DNA of 64,000 nucleotides from Arion vulgaris. Taxonomy: Eukaryota; Mollusca; Gastropoda; Stylommatophora; Arionidae. Numbering within the stretch: the stretch's first letter is position 1; every line of letters starts with the position of its first letter. The stretch lies in contig CM036759.1 of NCBI GenBank assembly GCA_020796225.1, forward strand, positions 23,358,313 to 23,422,312, read 5' to 3'. The notes under the pieces are model-generated. The model saw nothing but the letters and a program-made list of their open reading frames with translations. It was not told the origin of the DNA and made no database searches. The position numbers were made by a program, and so were the translations under genes. Positions 1-11,212 of the stretch are shown one piece after another.

Positions 1-900
1 TAGGTTAAAAGAGGAAAATCTTGGATGGGTCAGGCCGAGGACTGTATTGAGCAGGTGTGTACACTTGAAGATATTGATCCCGGTGAAGAATGGATACCAG
101 TGCCAACAGGAATCGCTACATCCTTTTCTGTATGCATCGAACTTGATAAAGAATGCAGGCAAGACAACCCACTTGTTGTGGAGGCAGAGGTTCAGGCATT
201 AATTTCTGAGAACGCATCTGAGCATGATGTAATCATTTATACGGATGGTTCGGTGATTTGACATGTGCGGAGCTCGTGGGCTTTCACTGCTCAGGTCGGG
301 GTGATGTTGTGAAGGAAGACAGTGGTGGTTTTGCCGTGACTACGAGCAGTCTCACTATGGAAATCATGGCGGTTACCAAAGCGATGATTTGGTTAGAATC
401 ACAGACTTTTATTCATGCATGTTTTCTCAGTGACTCAATGAGTATGCTCAGGAAGATTGAAACAGGATGGGCTAGGAGACATTGGATAGAATCGCTGGGG
501 AGGTCTAAGCTGACAAAGATCAGTTTTATTTTTGTGCCAGGGCATGCAGGTGTAAGGGGAATGAACGTGCGGATAGGCTTGCAGGTATGGCTGCTGTCCA
601 AAGCGGACGAGCAATGGACCAGGCTGATATTATAAATTCCTTAAGGAAGAGAGGGCGTGTACATGATTCACGTAATAGTGGTGAATCCACAACACTAACC
701 AGACTGCAAGAACTCAAAGTTAAGTGTGGTGTGGCTCGACAAGAACGCTATGCTGGCAGACAAAGAAGAATTGTAAACCAACAAAGAACCGGTGTCGTTA
801 GTCGCCACACGCTGATGGACATACTGAGGAGAGATCGGAGCACTTATGGACTAATTTGTTCGACGTGCAGTGATGGTGATCCGACGACTAAACTAAACTA
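1..900 (+). mobile_element. LINE family A, 3' part with RNase H domain, decayed
   Basis: This is the downstream part of a non-LTR retrotransposon polyprotein, running in from the left edge. Its frames give an RNase H domain in order: VIIYTDGS near 230-255, the glutamate in TMEIMAV near 357-375, FLSDSMSM near 423-446, then VPGHAGVRG near 535-560. A C-terminal region ends at THLM-type residues and a stop at about 900. The frame breaks after TDGSVI and again after PGHAGVRG, so no intact protein can be made. The 3' end is a short run of the unit CTAAA. A near-identical copy lies inverted at 50,083-51,354, and a tiny copy of the last 97 bases is at 63,344-63,440. Confidence 0.85.
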
Positions 901-906
901 AACACG

Positions 907-1170
907 ATGGGTGATGTGGTCAGCATCACGCCGCCTTTACTTTCCCAGAGCATGTCTGGAACCCAGTTGAGGCTGGGTCGACCTGAGAGCCGTCGTGGTG
1001 GGAAAATTCCAGCGCATTGCGGAGCTGAACCCAGACCACTAGCCTTGTGGAGCGAGTTCACTAACAACTACGCTACAGCGGCTATCTTTTATATCTTGGG
1101 GCGCATCTTATTGATGGTTGTCGAGATGCAGACACCATTTGATGCGTATAAACAACAATAATAATAATAA
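907..1170 (+). repeat. Interspersed repeat with (AAT)n tail
   Basis: This is a GC-richer block directly after LINE A that ends in CAACAATAATAATAATAAC. A moderately GC-rich body with a short trinucleotide tail, set in AT-rich DNA, is typical of a LINE 3' end or SINE. I did not find a second copy in the window, so the family is unknown. The 84-residue open frame inside it resembles no protein I recognise. Confidence 0.4.
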
Positions 1171-1678
1171 CAAAAGTAATGTTAATATAGTTGAGATGCC
1201 GGCTTGTTCGCCAGTGATAAAAGCACAAAGTGGGGTTAAGGACATAGAAATGACTACAAATTAAAATCACAAAAGGGGGCAAATCATGTTCATGGGATTG
1301 ATATAAAAAAAAGTAAGAGACAGTGTTTTCTTGATAAATCTTATTAACTTTAAAGCCGGCAGAGTAAAATACGTCTCCATAAATGTGTGACACTGTTGCC
1401 ATGGCGCCCATGGATACCGGGCTGGACAGCGCTGTATTAGAGCATGTTAGCTGTTTGTGTTACCGTGGGATCTAACCCCAGTGTAGAAGAGAAGTATGTA
1501 AGTGACCATGTGGTCTTGTACTACTCCTGAGTGTTACTGATTTGCCTGTTGCAGTTTGTTGTGCTTGGATGCGATGTGTCAGTTTTGTGACAAAGGACAG
1601 CCATCCTGCAAAGTGTAATCACAAAATTGCATCATTTAAGATTTTTGATTTATAAAAGAACTGTCTATTTCATGAAAA

Positions 1679-1764
1679 CAGAAACAAATCAATGAATACA
1701 GAAACAAATTAATCAATACAGAAACAAATTAATCAATACAGAAACAAATGAATACAGAAACAAA
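1679..1764 (+). repeat. 20-bp tandem repeat (about 4.5 copies)
   Basis: Unit CAGAAACAAATTAATCAATA is repeated head to tail, with copies starting at 1,679, 1,699, 1,719 and 1,739. A shortened unit and a final partial copy follow, ending at 1,764. Confidence 0.85.
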
Positions 1765-1789
1765 AAATTGAATAGCGAATTGTTGAAGA

Positions 1790-2160
1790 TGAAACAAAGA
1801 CAAATCAAATATTTTGCACAGATACAGAGAAAGAACTCAAAATCAAAGAAAACTGGCTGATGTATAAATACGAAAGAGAAAATTGAGATATTTTGGACAT
1901 ATAAAAAGACATGAAGGGCTGGAGAAGACCATCATGGAAGGAGGCATACTGGCAAAGAGAAGAAGAGGAAGACCACGGAGAAGATGGTTTCAGTTTGTAA
2001 CTGATGGTCTGAACGTGACGGCTGCAGAGGCAGGACATCTGGCCTATGAGAGAGAGAAGTTCCTGTTGGAGAAGGACTGTTGGGGTGGCAAAGTTCTGCT
2101 CAGGACAAGCTATTTGATGATGATGACAGAGAAAGGATACTCCTGTAAATTATATTAGAG
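1790..2160 (+). mobile_element. LINE family E, reverse-transcriptase C-terminal fragment
   Basis: The frame at 1,883-2,158 reads RYFGHIKRHEGLEKTIMEG and then a basic KRRRGRPRRRW stretch. This is the hallmark tail of RTE-type LINE polyproteins (LKYFGHIKRH ... GRPREKW). The preceding bases carry the same alignment with frame breaks. A second copy of this family is at 14,180-14,640. Confidence 0.7.
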
Positions 2161-2990
2161 GGTAAGGTTGAGAGTAGAAAGAGTTCTGACAGGGAATGAA
2201 GCATTACTAGATGGACAAAGTAAAATGTGGCAGAATTCACAATGATTTCCAGGGACTGAAAATGTTAAAGATCATGTCATCTGATTTTTGATATGTAAAT
2301 TGCAACCAATCTTATTATCAATCAATAATATCAAGGAATAAAATATTGTGTATGGATAGTCTAGTTATGTAAAAATGCAATCCATCTATTTATGTGCAAT
2401 TTAAACATCTATTTAAGCTGCTCTATCTGGATTTGTAATATCTGTTGTTCCTATATTCATCTATATTTTTAAAATGTACTAAAGTCTCACTTCTCTGCAT
2501 ATTGACTAGGATCAAATTGTAGTCCTCACTTGATCATGGCCAAAAGGTGGGAGCCTTCGTAGAGCCAAAGGCATTACCTTAATACATTTAAACAAAATCC
2601 AAGTAGCTCTCTTTCGAAAGAATGACGACTCTATGAGTTTACATCTTTAACCGTAACTGTGTCCACCCATTGCGGCACTGCAGAGTAAAGGCCCAATTTA
2701 AAACAAAATTCATCCTCTGTTTTGGATGCAGAGTAAACATGAAGTAAAATCCCTCTACTGTGATTAAAAGTAAAACTATAATAATTTTTTTTTTAAACCT
2801 AGGCAGGACAGGTTTCATGTGAAGTTTGACATTTTCAATTTGAACAGTTCAACAAATTGGTTCAATGGTGATGAGCCAAACACAGGTGAATAAACTTAAT
2901 TTTATTTAATTAAACTACTTTTTCCTCTTGTGTATATTATGCTTCTGGTGGTTAAATACAAGGCACATTTTAAAAATAAGTTACAGTATA
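2161..2990. other. No gene recognised
   Basis: AT-rich sequence without a convincing exon, RNA or repeat match in the window. It is probably intron of the MAP4K gene, whose visible exons start at 6,817. Confidence 0.5.
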
Positions 2991-2999
2991 AAATATTTA

Positions 3000-3158
3000 A
3001 AAAACACGTTGAGAGATAAAAAGGATTTATTACAGGTAAACCACATATTTTCATTATTTCTCAGTATAATCACCTTTGCAACATATTTTTGGTATCTTGG
3101 CACCAGGTTCATAATTTCAGTCTTGAAGTTTGCCTTCAGTGTCTTGAACCATTCATTG
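3000..3158 (-). pseudogene. Mariner transposase, C-terminal piece
   Basis: Read on the minus strand, this encodes NEWFKTLKANF, then EIMNLVPRYQKYVAK. One base out of frame it gives CKGDYTEK, the classic ending of mariner transposases (LV.RYQKC...GDYVEK). It is the continuation of the fragment at 4,480-5,115: the two parts join in sense and order once the element between them is removed. Confidence 0.8.
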
Positions 3159-4479
3159 GTGTCAAAGCGCAAGAAACAACGGCGCCAGATTAGTGAGCTG
3201 GCACTAATCCTCTGCCCTCACCTCCACGTGGTGACCCTGGTAACAGACGGTAGTTCCGGTCTGGCTAAGAGGGCAGGTGCCGTGGGAGAGCTTCTCTGGG
3301 GCAAGTAGAGATGCAAAGGTAGTCACGTTAGATGGGATCCACTTGCAACACAGACGAGCGAACTCCCAGAGTGACTATTAATGCTTGTCTCTCGCGGCCG
3401 ATGGGAAAAGCTGGAAGGATAAACGTGGAACCGCGTGGGGCAAAACTCGGAGCCGCGATGCTCTCTCTGAGCCCTCTCTCTTGAGCCGATGAGTATGCTG
3501 AGAGTCGAGTTGAGCCGCACTAGGGCCCACGTAGGGTGAAACTCTGGCCCCTATCTCAGGGATGGGGCACGATTTAAAGCCATCGAAGAGATGTTGACCC
3601 ACACAATGCAAAATTAGGGCCCAAGCATGCTCTCTCTTGAGCCATTTCTCTTGAGCCGATGAGTATGCTGCAAGTCGGGTTGAACTTCACATGGGTCCAC
3701 ATAGGCAGATCGAAGTGTCATCAACCCACGCAGTGCGAAATTTGGAGCCAGCTCATGCTCTCTCTTGAACCCTCTTTCTTGAGCCGATGAGTATGCTGGG
3801 AGTCGAGCTGAACTGCACATGGGTCCACACGGACAACCTAGGCAAAGGTGAGCACGGTGGGAATTGACGGAAATGGTGAGGTTGGCACCAGGACAGAGTG
3901 TGCACGCATGCGAGCGATGCACGGGTGGGCCCACAGGCGGCCAGAAAAGCCAGGCACGGCAGCGGCAAGCCTGGCAGGAACGGCAGTCACAAGGGTGTGC
4001 GTCCCACCCGAAATGTGCAGAATAACTGGAAAACCCAGCAGAGGTAAAGCCAGTGCGGCGTTTCGCTCGCAGGGAACTACTGCTGCCTTGTAGTTTGATT
4101 GGGTACAATCAAAGGCTAGCAGAGCAAACCGTACACAAAACTGGACAGGCGGCAAACCAAGGTGTCCATAAAATGATTGATTTCGCCTGGCAGATGGCGC
4201 TCATAAGCCCGGGATGGCAGGCCATCTAAGGGTCGCTGCCCTAAAAGAAAATGACAACCTGCTGCCTTGTGGGTTTTGACTGGGTACAGCAAAAGGCTAA
4301 CGGAGAGCAAACCCAGTAAACGCTGGTTGAAATCTAACACACCACCGAAGGATAAGCAAGTGAGCTCCAATAGGTACTGAAGGCTGTGCACGTACATACC
4401 GTTCTTGATGTTTGACTGTTTATATATCACATAGAATGATTAAAAAACTGCTTAAGAATGATCGAGAGAGAGAGAAAGA
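3159..4479 (+). mobile_element. 1.3-kb GC-rich insertion of unknown type inside a mariner relic
   Basis: The block interrupts a mariner transposase and is flanked by the 13-bp direct repeat GAACCATTCATTG (3,146-3,158 and 4,480-4,492). That fits a target-site duplication of a retroposed element. It is far richer in GC than its surroundings. It contains a repeated module holding GAGCCGATGAGTATGCTG at 3,483, 3,653 and 3,781, and a second duplicated module beginning CTGCTGCCTTGT near 4,078 and 4,258. It ends in a purine run, CGAGAGAGAGAGAAAGAG, which could be its 3' tail. The open frames in it are short, overlap on both strands and match no protein I know. It could be a large SINE, an internally deleted LINE, or satellite-like DNA mobilised in trans. 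Confidence 0.65.
3455..3845 (+). repeat. Imperfect tandem repeat inside the 1.3-kb insertion
   Basis: There are three copies of a module with CTCTCTCTTGAGCC, GAGCCGATGAGTATGCTG and a CACATGGGTCCACA-type segment. The shared core starts at 3,483, 3,653 and 3,781, so spacings are about 170 and 128 bases. Copies two and three are most alike. Confidence 0.75.
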
Positions 4480-5115
4480 GAACCATTCATTGTTTGTCTG
4501 CAGTTATCATCAGTTTCGAACAGCTGGGATGTAAACCACCCCTTTAGATGCATAGAAAGGTCGTAATAACTTGGTATGAGGTCAGGTCTGTAGGGCTGAT
4601 AGTCAAAATTTTCCAGTGAACTTTTGCAGAAAACTAACAGTTCGGTCAGCAAAGAATGGTTGAGCATTATCATGCAAAAGTACAATCTCAGTTGACAGCA
4701 ACCCACATCTTTGGTTTTGAAGGGCTTGTCAAAGTTTCATCAGTGTCACAATAAGCATTGGCATTACCATTCTTCCTACTCAAGAAAATCAACAAGCATG
4801 ACCCCTTTTTTTGTCCCAGAAAACAGTGTGGGTTTGATCTTTTGTGACAGGTGCTTTCTTAACTTTATTTGCAAATGGGGACCATGTGTACCACCATTGC
4901 ATTGACTGTTACCTTGACTTGACATTTGTGTAGGAAATCCTGGACTCACTTCCAGTAACAACATGGTTTTAAAAAATTCATCTCCATTTTGATAGGGCTG
5001 CAGAAATATTTGAGCTGAAGCCAGGTGTTTCTGTTCATGTTCATCTTTTCTGTAATCCACCTGTCACACATTTTTTTGCAGCAAGGCTTTTTGTTACAAA
5101 GTCATAAACCACTGT
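4480..5115 (-). pseudogene. Mariner transposase, central part, decayed
   Basis: Minus-strand frames align with mariner transposase in order. DEHEQKHLASAQIFLQPYQ is followed by GDEFF, then the GGTHGPH stretch (family WRHTGSP), KPTLFSGTKKGVMLVDFLE (family VFWDRKGVLLVDFL), and a decayed HDNAQP segment. Last comes YRPDLIPSYYDLS (family YSPDLAPSDYHLF), which carries the third catalytic-site Asp. Several stops and shifts break the frame and the first catalytic-site motif is not recognisable, so it is dead. The C-terminus continues at 3,000-3,158 beyond the inserted element. Confidence 0.85.
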
Positions 5116-5399
5116 CTGAAATTTCTGAAAATTCGACAGACAATGCAGAAAAGGGTATTAACATCATGTACAAAGCTTTCATTTGACCATGAGTACAAAA
5201 AACTGCAGTGCCTCTTTAGAATATCCATGTGTACACATGTACACTCGTTATCATTTTCTGTTAGTAAATAAAGTTTCTGTATCCATGGTACTGTTATGTG
5301 CTGGTCTAACATAGCATTTCTACCAACATATTCAAGAAAAAACAGACAGACTGCACAGATATGGCCAATAAGTTGGATTGAACATAGATACTACCAACA

Positions 5400-6025
5400 T
5401 CTCCATCGATAATCATCTACTAAATCAAGCAAAAGATTTCACATACCTGGGAGCATTTTTTCAGCAAATGGAAGAATAACTAATGAAATTCAACACAGAT
5501 GCAACAAAGCAAACCAAATGATAGGGCAAATGGCGCCAATTTTAAGATGCAAACACGTCACCATGAACACAAAAGAGCAATGTTCAACACAATCTTTCTC
5601 CCCACATTATGTTACCAGTGCCAAACCTGGACGCTGACAACAAACGATAGAAGAAAACTAGTCACAACAGAGATGAAGTGTCTACGCAGAATGCTGGGTG
5701 TAACAAGAAGAGACCGGTTGAGAAATGAAGACATCAGGAAAAAAGTGGGTACAACATCAGTACTAGACTTCATCAAGAAACAACAAATTAAATGGTTCGG
5801 TCACGTAAGCAGATTACCATCAGACAGTGCACCCCAAATAGCAATGCTGCTCCGATACAATGGGTACAAAGCAAAAGGCCGCCACGCAAAAGATGGACCT
5901 CAGAGATAACAGAGGCGACGAAAGAGACTATCTACGAAGCGCATACTAGGGCCCGTTTTATAAATCTCTTCCTGACCTGACGCTGTGAGGCATACAGGAT
6001 TCGAGAAAGAAAGAAAGAAAGAACA
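5400..6025 (+). mobile_element. LINE family D, C-terminal part of the polyprotein
   Basis: The frame at 5,499-5,909 includes LCYQCQTWTLT, EMKCLRRMLGVTRRDRLRN, and IKKQQIKWFGHVSRLPSDSAP. These are the characteristic end of an RTE-like reverse-transcriptase ORF (YG.ETW...RRILGI...LRWFGHV.R). The frame shifts near 5,880 into KGRPRKRW-like sequence. The 3' end is followed by a GAAA microsatellite at about 6,003-6,021. Other copies: 22,750-23,040, 30,445-30,775 (-), 37,345-37,690, 41,600-41,850 and 51,890-52,150 (-). Confidence 0.8.
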
Positions 6026-6049
6026 TAGATCTCAGTATATTTAAAAAAA

Positions 6050-6490
6050 AATGCTAACATATGTGAGTTTTGCATACTTTGTTCTTTTGTGGGGATCTGA
6101 ATGCTTGATAATTCTAGAAAAGAAAACAACTAGACTGTTAGCATTCCATACAACCTACTTCAGAAATATTCTCAGAATATTTTGGTCAAATCATAAACAG
6201 GTCAAACCAGGAGGAAATGCACTCAATGATAAAAGATAGACTCTGAAGCTGGATAAAACACATTCTCTGAATGAATCTAGAAACTATCACAGGAATACCA
6301 TGCTGGGAACTCAAGAGGGAAGGTAAATGAGGGGGCAAACCAAAGACATTTTAGTGAAGAACAATGGAGGGAGAGATGATTAGTGTTGTTCTGACATTGG
6401 ACTTCTTGTAAAGGATGGCCACAGCCTGAGCACAGGGGATAGATTATGTTATTGTCTTACAAGACTCCAGCAGACGTGTTGACCACCTAC
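6050..6490 (+). mobile_element. LINE family H, degenerate C-terminal fragment
   Basis: LLWGSECLIILEKKTTRLLAF then FRNILRIFWSNH at 6,080-6,195 matches the LYGSECW...RILRIFWP segment near the end of LINE reverse transcriptases. The rest is riddled with stops. No second copy is evident in the window. Confidence 0.55.
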
Positions 6491-6524
6491 TACTTTTTGT
6501 ATCAATGACCAAGGAAAAAAAAAT

Positions 6525-6780
6525 GTTTGATGAACTGTCTCTTGTTGCTAAGGCAGTGATGTCAATGAAATACAGTAAGACCATTGGTTGATAAACTGGC
6601 TGTTGTTACTAAGGTGGTAATGTCCATAAAATACAGTAAGGTGATTGGTTGATGAATTAGCTTTTGTTACTAAGGTGGTAATGTCCATAAAATACAGTAA
6701 GATGATTGGTTGATAAACTAGCTTTTGTTACTAAGGTGGTGATGTCCATGAAATACTTGTTACTAAAATGATGAGATCAT
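6525..6780 (+). repeat. 61-bp minisatellite (about 4 copies) next to a MAP4K exon
   Basis: The unit contains GTTACTAAGGTGGTAATGTC and ATTGGTTGATAAACT. The TAAGG landmark recurs at 6,549, 6,610, 6,671 and 6,732, exactly 61 bases apart each time. The last, partial unit (TTGGTTTGATGAACT) reaches to about 25 bases from the splice acceptor at 6,816. Confidence 0.9.
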
Positions 6781-6816
6781 TGGTTTGATGAACTATCACT
6801 TATCTTGCTATTACAG

Positions 6817-9800
6817 CTCTAGCGACATCAGAGTACCTACCAGTAGTGAATGTCACACAGGTGGAGAAGGACACCATCTTAGTTTGTTATGACAGTAAGT
6901 AAAACTGTATCTTCATTTTATGTAGCAGTGGGTACAGTAGCTTAGATCTGTAAATGGTTATCCCATGTCATTTCTAAAATAGGAACTACTTTTATTAGAA
7001 CAGTAAATATTTATAAAGGCAGACGAATAGTGCCTATTAACAAATTAATTGTGCGAGTTTTTAGTTAATTTGTCAAACTTTATGTAAAATTTGATCTATG
7101 TTTGTTTGAGAGATGTGATTAAACATGACCAGAAAGGCGAGTCAGCCTTTGAGAATTATGGTTTTGTTGGTTGCTAGCACATTTTCACTCATGTTTGGTC
7201 TTGTAGGACCTGGTTTCGTAGCCCAGTTGTTGAGTGCTTATTGCAACACTGTGAGCTGTGAATTTCATGCTAGTCTTTGAGTTTTTGGCATGGTTTATTC
7301 CCTGAATTTAATTAGTGAAATCCATCAATTAACACTTGCTTATACTATTTTCCACGCACATGATAATGATGATGATAGCATTGATGTATTTGATTGATCT
7401 ATGATATAATTTGGCATGCTACTAATGTTGTATCAGATCTTATTTTGATCTTTATTAACATATATATGATAGAAGTGGTTTATTGACTGCCATATATTTT
7501 TATTATTTCCTGCAAAATTTAGAATTTGTGAAAGTCGTCAATTTGAATGGCAAACTAAAGTCCAGCAGAAGACAACGAGCAGAGCTTGAGTTTGACAATG
7601 TAGTGGATTCATTAGGTATGTTTAGCAGTATCATTGTGATCACACTTCATATCTATTTGACAATGGATGAAATGCCTGTAGTAATACGGAGTATACACTT
7701 AATTAAGAAATAGTTTAATGAATGTTGAATAATCTTTGTAATTTCCTTTGCTGTGTGTGGGTTTTTGATGCTGCTTGTTACACTGGATTCTAATTTGCTT
7801 TGTTGTATATTGTCTCATCGTCTTCTACTTCTCTTAACTTCCCCCCATAAATCATAAAGCATTAACAAATTTCCTTCAACCAGATCTGTCTTGAGCAAGC
7901 TAGCTTAGTTTATTTCAGGTCATTCCGCCATTCTCTGTCTACAGTTTCTCTCTGTCTTGTAGTGTCTCATAGGCCTGCTGAATTATTTTGACATGTGTTT
8001 CATAGGTAGTTTTCTATTTTTTGTGTCTTGTATTCAGTGTTTATTTTTTTGCTATGTCTCTGCTTGTCTGTTTATTTCATCTTGTGACATTTGTTAACAC
8101 TTATTTATTTCTTTTTTATTTAGTGACCTTGCAAGACAGTGTACTTGCTTTTCACAAGCATGGTATGCAAGGTCGAAGTTTCCGAGCGAATGAGGTGAGT
8201 TTATATAACAGTACAATCTTTCAGTATTGAGTATAACTAAAGCTCAAGTAAGAGACATTGGTCTAAATGCTTATCATTGATACAGAACTGACTAAGACAC
8301 TAGTCTATCTACTAGTGGGTGTTCTTGTAACAGGCTGCATGACTACAGTTGGGATAATAAAGTTAATCGTAGAGCGAAAGCAGACCATGTCCCAATAATG
8401 CAGTATTTGGTCATAAACGTATTTAAGAGACTGAAGATTGTAGTCAACTTCTATAAGAGACTGAAGATTGTAGTCAACTTCTATAAGAGACTGAAGATTG
8501 TAGTCAACTTCTATAAGAGACTGAAGATTATAATCATCTTCTATAAGAGACTGAAGATTGTAGTCATCTTCTATAAGAGACTGAAGATTGTAGTCATTAT
8601 CTGCAAGAAAGTCTGATTAAAATATTTTTTTTTAACCATGGTGATTAATTTGAGCGATTAACCATTACACACTCACATCTTCACTTGGAATGCTTTATTA
8701 TCTTTTCAATGTGAATAATTTTTGTTGCTGCATAATTACGAATTGTGTTATAATGTTTTAACTCCTTGTAATGTCTGAAAAACAATATTAATACTATACA
8801 ATTTAATTCCCTATACACCCACTCCATGTAATTAAGAGTTTTCTGGTTTGCGATCACCTGCTACACAGCATTTACAAGAAGATCAAACTTTTTTTTTCAG
8901 GCTACACATACCCATAGAATCTTTGTTTTACTAGATACCCTTTGAACTAGATAATATTGAAACCTTTCCCTGTAGCTTTCCATGGTCATCACAAAGTTAT
9001 CATACCATTTTATTTAGAAGTAGAATGATGATGCTGGGTGATTTGGTAAGACATTTATCTTTATTCCTGCACATTTTATGTACTACCAATTTCTCTTCCT
9101 TTTCCAATAACTTGAAATTTTTTGTTATTTCAGTATTTGCAATTTTTTTTTATTACTTGTAAAAATACAAAATTGCAGAATTCTGAGACTTCAACTCTCC
9201 ACAAAAACCTCACAGTAACAGTGCACAGAGAGGAAAGTAAAAAGATCAGTAATATTATGTTAACTAAGGGTCAACATTGATGAATATTTCTCAATCAATG
9301 TACATTTTCCAGCTTGATAATATTGTTTACTATTTGACAGATAACACAAGAAATCTGTGATAAAACTAGAATTTTCAGACTACTTGGCTCAGATAGGTAA
9401 GTTATTTTATTCTTTCACAGTTTAGATGGTTTACTTCTGTTGACTGTCAGACCGTTGTACTGTGAATTGGTATTGCTTTGTAAATGTTGTCACGACATTT
9501 GAAAATAATTAGTAATGTATCTATAGCTTAAGCGGTTGTGAGCTTGATCACACCCCAAGCATACCTGGTTCAAACTTTGCGGCGGGCAAGTTTGGAAGCA
9601 AATTTGTTCCCTTGGATTTTCACGTACTAAAAATAGACCACCGTTAAAAAAACAATGGTAAACTACTGAGCGTCTAATTTGTACCTCGAAAAATTGACGA
9701 CTCATTTACTGTTGTTGATGGTTACATTCTGTAAAAAAGGATATGCCATGATTTTCAGTAATGTGAGGCTTCTAACACTTTCCACTTATACAGCATTATG

Positions 9801-9826
9801 TGGTTGAGATTATCGTTACTCTATTA

Positions 9827-9884
<58 letters not shown>

Positions 9885-10408
9885 ATATATATATACTAAT
9901 ATATATATATATATATATATATATACTAATATATATCAAGATATATACTAAGATTATTTGTATATATTAGATATATATTAGATATATTAGTATATATATT
10001 AATATATATACTAATATATATCTAATATATATCAAGATATATACTAAGATTATTTGTTGATACAGTGAGGAGTACTGTGTATCAGATAATCAAGAGTTGT
10101 TGACTGTTATGTATAATGCATAGTATTAACATTGACCACAAACCCTATGCAAAATAATTTCTGATGGCCAAACACAGACATAATTCTTGCTACTACTACT
10201 ACCTGTGGTTCATTTTCTTGTTGACTTTGTAATCATTTTCCTATGTACAATAAATGTATATAGATAAATAAATAGATGTAAATGTGAATAGATATATATA
10301 TGTATGAATTCTTCTTACAGGGTCATATGTATTGAAAGTCGTCCCACTGCTGAACCTACAGCTGAATCCAATCTCTATGTACTGGCTGGTCATGAGAACA
10401 CCTACTAA
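6817..10408 (+). CDS. MAP4K3/5: MAP4K3/MAP4K5-type kinase (GLK/KHS), last five coding exons
   Basis: The exons are 6,817-6,894, 7,523-7,615, 8,124-8,194, 9,341-9,396 and 10,321-10,408 (stop TAA 10,406-10,408). All introns are GT-AG and all phases agree. They encode about 128 residues: the end of the citron-homology (CNH) domain and the C-terminal tail. Diagnostic stretches are [57 protein letters not shown] and [15 protein letters not shown], which follow the human GLK/KHS C-termini closely. These Ste20-family kinases act upstream of JNK and nutrient/TORC1 signalling, and the CNH domain binds regulatory partners. The kinase domain and middle region must lie left of the window, because nothing in 1-6,816 looks like them. 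The two vertebrate paralogues cannot be told apart here; an invertebrate would normally have one gene for both. Confidence 0.93.
8425..8604 (+). repeat. 30-bp tandem repeat, six copies
   Basis: The unit holds AAGAGACTGAAGATTGTAGT plus CAACTTCTAT. Copies start at 8,425, 8,455, 8,485, 8,515, 8,545 and 8,575, with a few substitutions in the last three. Because 30 is a multiple of three it makes a 72-residue open frame of repeated [10 protein letters not shown]. The frame sits in a MAP4K intron and has no sign of being translated. Confidence 0.95.
9520..9612 (+). repeat. tRNA-like sequence, probable SINE head
   Basis: An A-box-like TAGCTTAAGCGG is followed about 40 bases later by a B-box-like GGTTCAAACTT, as in a pol III promoter. 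There is no good acceptor-stem pairing, so this is a SINE head or decayed tRNA rather than a working tRNA gene. It lies in the last MAP4K intron. Confidence 0.45.
9828..10033. repeat. (TA)n microsatellite and AT-rich slippage region
   Basis: A long run of TA dinucleotides is broken by ACTAA-type units. The motif ATCAAGATATATACTAAGAT occurs twice (starting near 9,936 and 10,031), showing slippage duplication just before the 255-bp repeat. Confidence 0.9.
10034..10288 (+). repeat. 255-bp perfect direct repeat, copy 1
   Basis: Every base matches 15,510-15,764 by my reading; the offset is 5,476. This copy lies in the last MAP4K intron and ends 32 bases before the terminal exon. It is not coding and resembles no transposon end. 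Confidence 0.92.
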
Positions 10409-10602
10409 CTATGGACATGTGTTTGTCAAGTTAGTTGCCAAATGTGATACGGTGAACATTGTCTTTACAGTAAAGACATATATAAATCAATTTTGTATAT
10501 TGAATCATCAAATTGCATTTATATAACTTTCTCTTGCAGAGTAATCGTTTATTTAAAACAATGTCTATTTTTGTAAATTGTGATGTAAAGCAAAGCCCTG
10601 TG

Positions 10603-10608
10603 AATAAA
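10603..10608 (+). terminator. Likely polyadenylation signal of MAP4K
   Basis: AATAAA lies 195 bases after the MAP4K stop and is the first such hexamer downstream. The sequence soon becomes LINE B, so the transcript probably ends close by. Confidence 0.55.
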
Positions 10609-10644
10609 TTGTAGTAACTATCCGATTGTAGTAACTAGCGACTA

Positions 10645-10880
10645 TCTGTTAGATGAGGACACTAAAATCGATGTTGAATTGATCAAGCGATTTAGGCAGT
10701 TTGGAGTTACCCATTGTTCAAGTCGAACTGGATGCCTGAGAGGCAGAGTGAGAGGTGTGTTTAATCAGCGAGCCACAGGAACCATCAGTATGCATACTCT
10801 TCGATATCTGTTGGGGAGACTGAGCACCTATGGGTCTGCCCAGAGTGCAATGACGTAAGTTTAGTAACCAATAACTATCT
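10645..10880 (+). mobile_element. LINE family B, 3' end fragment
   Basis: It encodes the family B tail: [43 protein letters not shown]. It ends in the common 3' sequence AGTTTAGTAACCAATAAC. The 5' truncation is typical of LINE insertion. The reading frame is almost clean, so this copy is fairly young. Confidence 0.85.
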
Positions 10881-11212
10881 GATGAAATCATTCATGAAAG
10901 ATTTATGAGTGTGTTAGTCCAGAAACATCAAATATGAATAATTAAATTTACAGAGGATCGCAACCAGAACCTACTTACTTTCATTGTTATTTTTAATATA
11001 TTGCTACTTACTTGTTCTTGTTTTTTTTAAAAATGTTACCTTGAATTGACATGGCCATGTTCACACTTAGTCCCACTTCTGTAAGTATTTTCAAGCCTGT
11101 TTTGTCTTTTTTCCATTATGATAATGTCTTATATATCTGAATATTCTTATATTTGTTTGATCTATCAAACATTTCTATTTTATTCTAGCATAATATTAGA
11201 TGATTATATTTG

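Noticed and set aside
1082..1411. 109-residue minus-strand open frame
   Set aside because: It spans the end of one repeat and unrelated flank and shows no family resemblance.
3614..4155. Several overlapping open frames of 70-164 codons in the GC-rich block
   Set aside because: They overlap on several frames and both strands, are low-complexity and follow the repeat modules. GC-rich repeats lack stops by composition.
8425..8604. Regular 30-bp repeats, considered as a CRISPR array
   Set aside because: Repeats are head to tail with no spacers, in an animal intron.
9828..10033. AT-rich tract as a replication origin or matrix attachment site
   Set aside because: Simple TA microsatellite expansion explains it; there is no other evidence.
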